A stretch of 64,000 nt of DNA. Origin: Tetranychus cinnabarinus (lineage: Eukaryota > Arthropoda > Arachnida > Trombidiformes > Tetranychidae). Positions 48,997-59,599 of the stretch are shown here, piece after piece (the stretch's first letter is position 1; each line of letters starts with the position of its first letter). The notes under the pieces were generated by a model. That model was given only the letters and a program-made list of their open reading frames with translations. It had not been told where the DNA came from and searched no databases. A program made the position numbers and the translations under genes. The stretch spans positions 16,430,001 to 16,494,000 of the forward strand of contig WHVY01000001.1 of NCBI GenBank assembly GCA_022266195.1, in the 5' to 3' direction.

Positions 48997-51900
48997 ATGG
49001 ATAAGGTTGATAAAGATCATCAAAAAATTTGTAAAGTATGTTCAGACAAAGCCATGGGATTTAATTTTAATGCTATAACCTGTGAATCTTGCAAGGCTTT
49101 CTTCAGGCGCAATGCCTACAAGAGCGAGGTAATCAATTTGTTTTTTTTTCTTGTTTGTTTCTTGTTTCTCTTTTCCTCTCAACCATTTTCTTCACCTTAC
49201 CTTTTTTCTGCTCATAATAGTCATGTCTTCTTTTGTTATTTGATATCTGCATGTCGCTCATCTATTCTTTTTCCACAATTGATATGATCATACAATGTGT
49301 CATCTAGTGATTGTTGTCTCCATTATTGTGTCAATTGATTGACTGGAATGTGGATACTTGTATCGTAGTTTTTTGCTTAGGTTTATGAGTGTTTTTCTTT
49401 CATTTGTGTGTGTGTGTTTGATTTTGATATTTTCATTCTGTCAAATGTTTCCTTATGATTACTTTTTTGAGGCGGTTACATTAAGTATGTAATCTTTCCA
49501 CCCCCTTTTTCATGATCCATGTTTTTCATCACTTTTTGCTATTAGTTTCTCATTGTCAATTTGGCTTTGTCTTTTCTCTGACAGAAATTAAGATGCCCTT
49601 TTAATGGTAACTGTAATATTGATGTAATTACTCGACGATTCTGTCAAAAATGTCGTCTAGAGAAATGCTTCCGTGTTGGTATGAAGAAAGAGTGGATATT
49701 ATCAGAGGAACAGAAAAAAATGAAACGAGCCAAAATTGAACAGAATAAGCTTAAAAGACAAGCTGCCTTAGAATGCAATGGTGAAAGTAACAATGGAAAT
49801 AGTAATAGTGGCAATGGATTTGAATTTAGTGGCGCATCAAATCAATCAGGTAACCAAAGGACGACATCTGTAAGTTCAAATAACTCCAACACTTCAACGA
49901 GGATTTCAATAGATTCATCAACATCTGATACGCCACTATTCGATGATAACGTTGAGACTCCTGAAAGATTTTTGGATTACATTGACAAAGAAATTGACAC
50001 ATACAAGGGCAACCTGATGTCCCCCGATTCAGACTTTAGATTGGAAGATGGGCGTCCAGAAAGATCTAGATCAAATGCCAATGAAAGCTCATACGGTGAT
50101 AACGGTGTTACACGTAAACAAGACTTATGGAGGTTAAGAGTGAATCGCAGAATATTGGAGACCAATTTTACGCCACTTTACCTCCGAAATGATCGAACTC
50201 AGCCAAGTCACCAACTCAATGAACTGGAGTCCATGAAATTAGAAGAGTTGATGACAGCTTTTGGAACCATTGATGAACCTCTTTTCACCAAACCTTACGA
50301 TGAAGATCACACCGACATTACTGATCTTGTAAGGCTGTCAGACTTGTCCATCCGAAGGATAATCAAATGGTGTAAAAGGATACAATGTTTCCGAAATCTT
50401 TGCATAGAAGATCAAATTGCTCTTTTGAAAGGAGGATGTCTCGAAATGATGCTTATGAAAGCCTCAATTAGTTTTAACCTTGACGATGAATGTTGGCAGG
50501 TAAATTCATTTTCAACTGACCTCTCTTCTCTATCGCATTTTGAACTCTTTTTACCTCGCTCTCTGTTAAGCTCTTGAAATTTTAAGATTTCACTTCTGAG
50601 TTTGATAAGCTATATGTGCAAAATGGCTGAACAAAAAATTCATCTTTCATATGAGAGTAAATTTTAAGATTGCAGGAGATTAGATCGTCTTTTAATCAAC
50701 CTTTTACTTCCAAAACAATTTTAACACGCTATCTTCTCATCTTATTTACTTTACAGGATGAAATAACCAAATGTAGCTTAACTCTTAACGTCTTTCGCAC
50801 CAAAGGAGATTTGTACAACGCTCATCGAGAGTTTATCAAGAATTTTAATCCACGATGGAGACAGGATCACTATGTTAATCTTCTTTTAGTGGCCATTGTC
50901 CTATTCACACCTGAAAGAGCAAATCTTCGTCATCCAAACACAGTCAGGTATTTGTTTTTACTTATAAGATGTTGAAATAAACACTTGCCTATCCATCTCC
51001 CAACCCTTCCCTATTGACTTTTCCTTCCTAGATTCCTATCTGATTGAATTAGCTCATTTCACCAATACAGTTGATAATGTACCTTGATATCTTTAATCTT
51101 TCTCTTCATCCTGTTATTATGGTGGAGTAAAGTGAAAAGGGGAGGAATAGCAACTTTTACACAAGAGATAATTTTCATTTTTAGACTTTACCATTGATTA
51201 ATCTATTATTTTACTCTGATTGTTGCCATAAAACATCATCCTTAGAGGAGTAAAGAATCCACTTTTAGCACAAATTTCTACGCAATCTTGATAGAAATGT
51301 CTTGAAAATTTGAGCTGCGCCATGACATCTTCGTACACTTTCAATTGCTTTTGACCTACTGTATCTAAATTATTTTATGACAAACAATTAGATTATGTTC
51401 TTTAATGAGTGATTATACACTTGTGCTTTTAAGGCAATTTTTCTGATTGCCAATCTGATTCCTATGACAACTATTCATTACTATCGTTTTGCTCTCTATC
51501 GTTCTGTTTTGATAAGAAACTTGTGGGTTTGTTTTTTTCAAATTATGGGTTTAAATTTCCATTCCTAGAAGGTCAAAAGCTAGTTTAATTATATAATTTT
51601 GATTATTTTTCTACTCCTTCGTTCATTATGTATCTCACTATTTGTTTAAACATTTTTCTCTTTCTCTCTATAAGTATTAATAATATGTTTAATTGTGGAT
51701 GCTCGTCACGAGTTGTTTGCTGATAATAATGATGATGACGAGAGTTGTTCAAGATAGCAACTTAGCCTTTGTTCAGAACTGATTCAATTCTTTTTTAATC
51801 TATTAGCTTTTATTGTATATTAAAGCTTTTAAAATGTATCATCCCTCACTAGAGTCGGTAATCTTCAAGTTTCACCTTTAGTCGTCCTCTTGTTTCTATT

Positions 51901-52278
51901 CAACTTTCTACCTATCTCTTTCTCCCTCTTTTCTTGTCTTCTCTACCTTCTTTTTTTCTGTCCTTTCTTTCCTTTTCCTCTTTTTTTCCTTTTAGCATTT
52001 ATCATTATAATACTCATGATTGACAGTTTTACTGATTATAATATTTGTTTCTTTATCCCATTAACAGATTAGAACAGTATTCATATATCTATCTACTAAG
52101 GAGATACCTCGAAACTAGGTGTAACTCTGTTTGTGAAGCTCATGCCGATCATTACCAGTTGATGATGAAATTGGAGGACTTACGGGAGCTCAACGAAAAT
52201 CACATAAGGATATATTTAGAAGCTGGAACCGAAGCTATTGGGCCACTTTTGATTGAAATTCTTGACCTTAAGCATTGA
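48997..52278 (+). CDS. HR96: HR96-like nuclear receptor (NR1J), DNA- and ligand-binding domains
   Basis: Four exons in matching phase: 48997-49128, 49585-50499, 50757-50947 and 52068-52278, giving 482 residues. I start at the ATG at 48997, just before the zinc fingers; an in-frame TTG upstream at 48904 is not a credible start. The DNA-binding domain has two C4 zinc fingers (C12, C15, C29, C32 and C48, C54, C64, C67), with the ESCKA P-box typical of HR96 receptors, and a following basic region. A hinge rich in Asn, Ser and Gly leads to the ligand-binding domain, with the signature around CFRNLCIEDQIALLKGGCLE and the conserved end PLLIEILDLKH. HR96-type receptors act in the nucleus as sensors controlling xenobiotic and lipid metabolism genes. 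The domain set is complete. Family assignment is firm; the exact paralogue is not. Confidence 0.9.
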
Positions 52279-54757
52279 ATCGCTTGTAATGAAACAGGAA
52301 AAGAAATGAACAAAAGACATTATTGAAAAGACAAAATGAGAATCAAGCAAAGTTGCAGATAAAAACTAAGGTTTTCTTGGTGGATTTGGTGCAATTATTA
52401 CTCTGCTACAAACTGTAATACACACACGGTCAAAGCTTTGTGAAAAATAATGATCCTGGATTTTTTAATATGTGTGTTTGTATATTTCAAGTGTTTTTCA
52501 AGTTATTGGGATGATTTGCTTTAATTTATCTTTTACCTCAAAACTCGAAAATCTCATAATGCGAGATTCCAACGTCCAAAGACTAGACTGACAAATTAAC
52601 TACAAAATGCTTCACAAACACCAAATATACATACATAAGCATATACATACACAAACAATCCTTACACATAATTATAAATATTTGCGCATGTTACGTGTTA
52701 ATATCAATTATCTTGATGAAATCGGACGGGTCCGTGAATTTCAAGCATCTGTTACCACTTTACACACGTTCTTGCTCGTCTTCGTTTTAACTCTCTTATT
52801 CAGTTCAACTATATTTTCGATAAGATGTTCTTATTCAAGAGCGTTGAGAAAAAAAAAGAATTATTTCGACAATGTTCTCATTGAGAACTAGTTTGTTTTT
52901 GTACATAAACGTCGAAGTCTATTAACATTTTATCCAAGTTATCCTAGATCCTATTAAGCTGCTTATCTACCCTGAGTTAGGTTATTCAATTATCTAAAAG
53001 AATCACTCACGGATGGAAAGGAAAATAATTGGAACTAAAGTCTTGATCGATCCAAATCACAAGAGACGCGAAAAAAAACCTAAAAAATAATTCAACTATC
53101 CTGATATTCAACTGGTCAAGATCAAATCCTTTCTTCATTTCTTTCATTTTCCCATGAATAATAATTCAATGCATTCATGAATTTATTTACACACATTGAC
53201 ATGCATATGAATTATTATCATTTCCCTAAGTTGTATCAACTTTCTCCTTCCCTTTTTAGTGGACATATGGTGCATTCATATCATGAGATGAAAAGTTACA
53301 AATCATATGTAAATAAAAAGTATCTATTTCTGATAAATAGACACTTTTTAGGTATCGCCATCTTTTCTTGGTCTCATCTAATTGTTGTCGAAAGAATCAA
53401 TATTCAAGATTACGTAAATTGAGCAAAAGATTGCTTAAAATGAATAGTTTGACTAAATTGAATGTTAATTATGAAAATATATTTACATATTACCCTGAAT
53501 ATGTACTTGGAAATAATTACCTCGAATTATTCTTGTATCTTTTTTTCTAGTTTCATTTCTTTCGTCAACAAATATAAGCCTTTCACTTTTCATTAACTTT
53601 ACCACTTTATATTAATCTAACCTCTGTGATTGCCCTTGTGATCCCCCTCGAACCACCAAATTGTTACTATTGTTAGCAACAAAAGCTTAATATTTTGCCT
53701 GTTTTAAGCTCATTGTATTTCATCTTGCCAATGTTATTAATTGTACTAACTACTGTAAGATCATTTCTTTATTCCTGATTTAACCTGTTAATTTTGCTCA
53801 CATTGTTACCATTTCGGGAATTGCTGCCTAATGTCCTTCTCAATTTCAAAATGGTTAACAAATTGAAAAATCCTTTTGTCAATTATATTTGTCTTATCTA
53901 TTTTTTTAGGTTAACTTCACCACCAAATGAACCACTAGGACTACCACCAACACATTACTAGCCAAATCAAGCCATTCAATCCCAATTATAATTTGAATTA
54001 ACTATGAAATGAGATTTTCCTCTGTTCACTATCAATAATTGCACCAAGAGAAAGGACAAACCGACTCGTCTGATAAAGTAAATTTGGCATCAACGACTTT
54101 TTATGGTCGCATCTTTTTTTTGTTCATTTTCAATTGCATATCTCGTTCTTTCCCTTAATATCTAGATATTGTTAGGTTTCACTGATAATTGGTACAAACT
54201 GGTTATGTTTAAGAAATAAGAATGTGAAATTAATGCAAAACAATAAGAAAATCATTGTATTGTCAAAGTATGTAATTTTCTCGTACGTATTGAATTGTGA
54301 ATCAAACAAAAACGGAAAGTAAAATAAAATCTGCCTGAACAGGATCAGTTTACTGTCTTTTCGGTCTTTAGTTTTCTTAAATATTTCAAGTTCAATTCAA
54401 GGGAATAATGCATTATGAAACCATAAGGAATGGCAAGAAAACCGACATTCTTACCAAATTAAAGGCTTAAAAACAAGCCCACAGCGTCAGTATAGTGCTT
54501 GGTACATTAGTGATCAAATTAGATGCTTGTTTGGATATAAAAACGGGTGATAGGGTAACAAATGTAGCACTTGGTATAATAACGCATCGAGTGACAAACC
54601 ATAAGAAAAGATAGACTCGGTTCACTCGCTTTTTAATTATAAACCATCGAGCTTTAACCAAAGAGTAGAGTAGTCTACCTTAATCTTTGGCTTTAACTGA
54701 ATGTTGAACAAAATAATGATGATCTGGAAAGGGTTCATTGTAATTACGAAGCCAGTA
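52279..54757. other. 3' flank of the nuclear receptor, intergenic
   Basis: AT-rich sequence with no supported gene; the receptor's 3' UTR occupies the first part. Open frames at 52607, 53177 and 54467 are short and poorly composed. The pogo-like transposon begins at 54758. Confidence 0.4.
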
Positions 54758-54946
54758 CAGTCGAGTCCCTGAAATTGTCCATCACTTGTCTTAGGCCAAA
54801 TGAAGCGCGGTATTCAAAGACACCAATAAACACTGATATAATAACCAATCGAAGCACAATTTGATACACAATTTTAAGTTAATTTAATCCAGATTTTGGT
54901 CACTTAATTTAAACATAAATACACAAATATAAACATGTTTTCAAGA

Positions 54947-56816
54947 TTATTCAACACTATAGGAAGCAAGATGATTACATGACAATTGATCAAGATATTC
55001 AACCTGAGTTGGTAAATCGTTGATGAATAAATTTAAATTATCAAAATTTTGAATAACAGAATCAATATTTTCATCAACAAGTATATTTTCCTGAGCACAG
55101 TCTAAACCAGCTTTTTTCCAACAATTTACAATTGTATTTACTGATACATCGAACCAGCTTTTACAACACCATTTGATTGCAGTATTTAACTTAATTTCTT
55201 TTTTTATGTCACTCATTGTCTCATTTTTCATATCATTGTAAATACTCGAAGTAATATGTGAAGCAAATTTTGACTTAAATGCTTTGATGATACCACAATC
55301 AAGTGGTTGTAATAGACTAGTACAATTAGGAGGTAACCAGCAAAATTTGATTCTTGGAAAATCAGTTTCATTGACTTTATGAGCAATATATTAGGGTGTC
55401 AAATAAGTTTTGCGGTTGGGTATGAAGTTTAGCTTAGAATTGACTGAAATTTCATTTAATCAAATTATGGACTTGTAGTATTAAAATATCGTTTCAATTT
55501 TCCAAATCGAATAATTGATGTCGTTTTTGTGAGCGTCCGAAAATTTATAACGAAAAAATCGACAAAATTGATTTTGACCTCCGTTCCTGAATAGACCTAG
55601 TCTTCTTTGAATGAATTTTCTAAAAATTAAGATAGATTGGGGTCCATAGAGATGAGATCAGGTACTTAGGTTAGGTTCGCAAGTATTGAGAATCTGAGGT
55701 TAAAAATTTTGTGACGCGTCGCTAGAAAATTTGATGAAAAAAGTTGGTGAAAAAAAAAATTTTGGTCGATTTTTGTACCCTTTAAAAAGCTGTAAAAATG
55801 CAATAATTTTGTGAATATTTGTCCGATTTTGATCTTTTTTGTTTTATACTGATTAAGTAAGGCTAAGTAATGTTTTAGCCAAAAAAGATCACAATCAAAT
55901 CTTTTTTTCATAGTGAACCGCAAAATATATTTGACACCCTAATAATTATCTAATACTAGAAGTATGTTTTCATTATTTTTTTCGAAGTCATCATGAAAAT
56001 TACTCAACCAATCATGGATTAGCCCCTTTGTCACCCAAGAAGATGCAGTTGCTTTATAAACAAATTGATAATTTTTCAAATCAGAATCATTCATCCACCT
56101 AGGCGTCTTAGATGTACCAACAATTAGAGGAAACAATTTTTTACCGGACCTTGAACAACCTAAAATTAGAGTTACTCTTTCTTTGTTAGCTTTGCCTCCA
56201 AAATGTTGACTTTTTGATATAAAATATGACTCCGAAGGAACAAGTTCGTAAAACAGAGAAGTTTCATCAATATTGTAAATTTGCTCATCACAATAAAGCC
56301 TCATCAATGGTCCAATACTACATCTGTATTGAATGACAATATTTTCATCAAGATCGTTTGATTCACCCGATAAAACACCAAATTTCACCTTATTACGATG
56401 ACAGAAGCGATTGAGCCAACTATTTGTACACTGTAAGTCATTTCTTCCTAATTTCTGAGCAATCAACAATCCTTCTTTTTTGATAAGCTAGCCGTTGATA
56501 GGGAATCCATTATTCTGGTAATCTTTAATGGTATCAAGTAATTCAAAGTCATGTTGTTCAATCTCCTTTTTTGTTACAATACTAGTGAATGAGAAGCAAT
56601 AATTTACAAATTGGTTAGGCAAATGATTGTTTACTTACTGTTTGAACCTTGTTGGATTTTTCTTCGATTTTTTTTATATTTTCGGCGTTTTTTTTTGTAT
56701 CTCGCTACAGTCTTAGAAGAAACTTTATATTTCTTGATAACAAAATTTAAATTACATTCACTTAAATCACTAAGAAGACGGATTTTTTCACTAATAGTCA
56801 ACTGTCGTCGAGGCAT
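54947..56816 (-). pseudogene. Broken pogo/Tigger transposase gene (DDE superfamily)
   Basis: The N-terminal part (56631-56816, from ATG) is a basic helix-turn-helix like the CENP-B/Psq DNA-binding domain (MPRRQLTISEKIRLLSDLSE...). A middle part (about 55943-56487) holds the second DNA-binding helix region (NSWLNRFCHRN) and the first two catalytic aspartates, in YNIDETSLF (codon 56268-56266) and LLVLDN (55950-55948). After the MITE, 54947-55388 supplies the third, in LQPLDCGII (55300-55298). So all three acidic residues survive. Lesions: the 552-bp insertion just after the second catalytic Asp; an in-frame TAG at 56488-56490; and no phase-compatible joint between the N-terminal and middle parts despite a GTAAGT at the end of the first. 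It no longer encodes one protein as read. Confidence 0.85.
55391..55942. mobile_element. MITE with TA target duplication inside the transposase gene
   Basis: 552 bp with terminal inverted repeats of about 27 bp (left TTAGGGTGTCAAATAAG..., right end inward TTAGGGTGTCAAATATA...; about 25 of 27 match), flanked by TA at 55389-55390 and 55943-55944. Deleting it with one TA leaves the transposase frame exactly continuous across the joint (LDN followed by YIAH, the family's DN-x-x-AH motif), confirming both boundaries. An 85-codon frame inside is low-complexity and not a gene. Confidence 0.9.
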
Positions 56817-56960
56817 TTTGTTTACATTTGTGTAAGTCTGTTTAAATTAATCCAATTTGTTCCATAATTCATGGTTTTTTCATTTATACGAGGTGGTGCT
56901 ACAGTCGGATGGACAATTTTAGGAACCGACAATTTCAGGGACTCGACTGTAATATGATTT

Positions 56961-57237
56961 GGTAAGTCAGGCGAAAGGTCAGCTGAAATTGTTCAGCTTA
57001 ATTTTCAGTTTCACAGTATGCCTCAAACTTCTAGATCAACTTCGACTTTAATGACTGTGATGGTTAAACGCTAATAATTGAGAGTTAATTGAATTAAATT
57101 TGACTTGAAATTAAGTTAGTTGTTCGAAATTAAAATTTGTAAGTTAAGTTAAAGCAGCTGCCACCAGTCTTAAGCTGAACCAGGGAAAGCGGCTTTGCTC
57201 GGAAAATAGACTTTACGGACCTTTCGCCTGACTTACC
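56961..57237. repeat. Foldback/MITE-like inverted-repeat element
   Basis: Perfect 20-bp inverted repeats at 56961-56980 (GGTAAGTCAGGCGAAAGGTC) and 57218-57237. Inside, GTTCAGCTTAA and TTAAGCTGAAC form a further inverted pair. Total 277 bp, no coding capacity. It begins nine bases beyond the TA duplication of the pogo element. No target duplication is obvious. Confidence 0.65.
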
Positions 57238-57480
57238 GAATTTGCAGATGGTGCTGATCCTGAACTAGACCCAGAACCTGAACCATTGTTACTGCCATAT
57301 CCATTACCATGTCCATCGCTCGAGTCAAATTATCACTGTTTTCTCCACCTGCCGATGATAAAGATGTCGGCTGCACTGGAAGGTAAACTAAATCTTTGCC
57401 ATCATTATTTGAATAGCCTAACCCATAGCTGTTACTCATGCATAAGTGGAGATTTAGGCAAAACTTGCAAATCATCCTGA
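57238..57480 (-). pseudogene. Gly/Ser-rich gene fragment, frame-shifted
   Basis: On the minus strand two adjacent frames are protein-like: NDGKDLVYLPVQPTSLSSAG from about 57400 down, then, after a frame change near 57330, DSSDGHGNGYGSNNGSGSGS up to a GTAAGT at 57236 that is also the inner edge of the foldback repeat. It looks like an exon of a Gly/Ser-rich protein with a two-base frame disruption and a transposon at its splice site. I find neither a start nor further exons, so I treat it as a relic. Confidence 0.3.
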
Positions 57481-57925
57481 TCCTAGCTGATCCTAAACCA
57501 TTATTTTCATTGCGCTATAAGTAATGTCTCCATTTTCTGATGATGAATCCGATCTTGACATAGTATATTTCACAAAATTATGTTTAAATGGCTTCAATGA
57601 TTCAGCATACTATTTCACATCAAGAATAACGAAAATTTTCGAAGTTCCGATGAAAATTAGAAACGTTATCCTAATTGTTTCTTACCAGTATTTGTCTTTT
57701 GTCTGACTTTCCTATAATCACCTTGTACGAGACATCGAACAAATAGAAAGCCGAGAATAAAGGCAGGCAATTGTGCAAATGTTGCTCCGACATTTCTGAA
57801 AATGTTAGTTTTACAGATTAATTTAACTAATTTTCGCAAGTGCACAAATACAGCAAATGCAACAAAAAGGAATAAATTTCGTTTTCAGCACAGTGATAGG
57901 TTTGATCACATGCCTTTGAGGTTTC

Positions 57926-57932
57926 TATAAAA
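57926..57932 (+). promoter_or_regulatory. TATA box of the repeat-protein gene
   Basis: TATAAAA, 71 bp upstream of the ATG at 57997. A start site about 30 bp downstream would give a 5' UTR of about 40 nt. Confidence 0.5.
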
Positions 57933-57996
57933 CGCACAACTTAGAGAGATGTAAATCTCAATTTACCTCAACCAGAGATAAGAAAAGCAGTTCAAA

Positions 57997-59220
57997 ATGA
58001 ATTTTAAAATGTGTTTAAGCTTTTTAATTTTTGCTTTGACAGCAAACAATGTTTCTACGCGAATTATTGATATACCAACGAATGGATTGGCCAATTCAAT
58101 AGGTGCAACGCTCTCCAACACAGGTTCTCAAGTAAGGTTAGAAAATGACGGAGGAACGCCGCAAACAGAACTTTCTAAGAATGGAATGGGTTCAATGCCA
58201 GTTACTAGCCTAGGTAATCGAATCGATGAAGAAACTGGTAATGAAGGAACTGGAGATGAAGAAACTGGGAACGAAGGAACTGGAGATGAAGAAACTGGTA
58301 ACGAGGGAACTGGAGATGAAGATACTGGGAAAGAAGGAACTGGAGATGAAGATACTGGGAAAGAAGAAACTGGAAATGAACAAGTTGGAAATAACGACGG
58401 AGCTCAAACAATAGAACTTTCCGAGAATAAAATCGGTTTGATGCCAAATATTGTGATCAAACCTAACCTGAGTAATCAAGATGATGAAGAAACTGGTAAT
58501 GAAGGAACTGGAGATGAAGAAACTGGGAACGAAGGAACTGGAGATGAAGAAACTGGTAACGAAGGAACTGGAGATGAAGAAACTGGTAACGAAGGAACTG
58601 GAGATGCAGATCCTGGGAAAGAAGGAACTGGAGATGAACAAGTTGGAAATAACGACGGAGCTCAAACAATAGAACTTTCCGAGAGTGAAATCGGTTTGAT
58701 GCCAAATATTGTGATCAAACCTAACCTGAGTAATCAAGATGATGAACAAACTGGTAATGAAGGAACTGGAGATGAAGAAACTGGGAACGAAGGAACTGGA
58801 GATGAAGATACTGGGAAAGAAGAAACTGGAGATGAAGAAACTGGGAATAATCAAGTTGGAAATAACGACGGAGCTCAAACAATTGAACTTGTCCCGAATA
58901 AAATCGGTTTCATGCCAAGTATTGTAATCAAACCTAACCTGAGTAATCAAAATGATGAAGAAACTGGAGATAAAGAAACTGGGAAAGAACAAGTTGGAAA
59001 TCACGACGGAACTCGAGCGATAGAATTTTCTAAGAATGGAATCGTTCCAATGACAGGCAATGAGAATGATATCACAGGTACTAAAGACAATATAGTGCCC
59101 GGTAAGAAAGGAACTGGAGCTGAAAAAACTGGAAATGAAGTACTGAGAATGAAGGCACTGGGAATTAACAAGTTGGAAATGAAGACTCAAAATTTCATCA
59201 ATAAAACCTCCAAAGAATGA
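57997..59220 (+). CDS. Secreted acidic repeat protein (Glu/Thr/Gly/Asn 10-residue repeats)
   Basis: A single-exon frame for 407 residues from an ATG at 57997. It has a signal peptide of about 21 residues (MNFKMCLSFLIFALTANNVS), a short unique segment, then blocks of a 10-residue repeat (DEETGNEGTG with variants such as DEDTGKEGTG). These are organised into larger repeats that each end with NNDGAQTIEL, a GLMPNIVIKPNLSNQ-like segment and the next repeat block; macro-period 258 bp, then 213 bp, both multiples of three. The protein is highly acidic, has almost no cysteine, and is predicted disordered. I recognise no family. A TATA box 71 bp upstream supports expression. Secreted, repetitive acidic proteins in arthropods can be salivary, matrix or silk-associated; that is only a suggestion. 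Confidence 0.75.
   Translation: MNFKMCLSFLIFALTANNVSTRIIDIPTNGLANSIGATLSNTGSQVRLENDGGTPQTELSKNGMGSMPVTSLGNRIDEETGNEGTGDEETGNEGTGDEETGNEGTGDEDTGKEGTGDEDTGKEETGNEQVGNNDGAQTIELSENKIGLMPNIVIKPNLSNQDDEETGNEGTGDEETGNEGTGDEETGNEGTGDEETGNEGTGDADPGKEGTGDEQVGNNDGAQTIELSESEIGLMPNIVIKPNLSNQDDEQTGNEGTGDEETGNEGTGDEDTGKEETGDEETGNNQVGNNDGAQTIELVPNKIGFMPSIVIKPNLSNQNDEETGDKETGKEQVGNHDGTRAIEFSKNGIVPMTGNENDITGTKDNIVPGKKGTGAEKTGNEVLRMKALGINKLEMKTQNFINKTSKE
58220..58990. repeat. Coding minisatellite, 30-bp unit
   Basis: A 30-bp unit (GATGAAGAAACTGGTAACGA followed by AGGAACTGGA) repeated in three blocks within the acidic protein gene, separated by a conserved non-repeat segment. Anchors (ACCTAACCTG) are at 58461, 58719 and 58932. 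Being a multiple of three, copy-number changes keep the frame. Confidence 0.85.
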
Positions 59221-59599
59221 AATCAAGAGCCAGGTACTCAATGCCAGGTACTTTGATATACTTTTTTTTGCACCACATTAGGTGCATCTAATGAAACAAA
59301 TACAAGTTTTCATAGTGGAGCATAATAATAAAATGAAAAAAATTATAAATATTAAGAAAAGCCCAAATTGTTAAGGTGGCAACTAATTTTTGTATATTGT
59401 TCTTTTCGAAAGCCGAATGCGCCGATATTTATCAATGCAATCACGATATCGATGATCGATCAACAATTCATCAGGTTGCCACGTAAATATCGCATTGAAT
59501 CTCGATAAAAATACCATAGCTTTTATTCGTTACCAACGCTCCGCTTTCGATCGTCTGACTTGATTTAATTGTGATAAAATGTTAAGAACGAATGTTTCA

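Larger units (their letters stand above)
54758..56949 (-). mobile_element. Full-length Tigger/pogo-type DNA transposon, interrupted
   Basis: 2192 bp bounded by 22-bp perfect terminal inverted repeats (outer end CAGTCGAGTCCCTGAAATTG) and flanked by TA on each side (54756-54757 and 56950-56951), the target duplication of pogo/Tc1-class elements. Just inside the end at 56949 an extra inner repeat (AAATTGTCCATC) echoes the left end and may be a second transposase-binding site. The element carries a transposase gene on the minus strand and is split by a 552-bp MITE. Without the MITE it would be about 1.64 kb. Nearly perfect ends suggest fairly recent activity. Confidence 0.9.

Noticed and set aside
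55666..55923. 85-codon minus-strand frame inside the 552-bp MITE
   Set aside because: AT-rich, Lys/Phe-rich, no similarity to any transposase motif; the element is non-autonomous.
58205..59241. Long antisense reading frames (343 codons and shorter) opposite the acidic repeat protein
   Set aside because: They arise because the 30-bp repeat lacks stop codons in several frames. The antisense products are Phe/Ser- or Leu/Gln-rich simple repeats without a start context, whereas the sense frame has a signal peptide and a TATA box.
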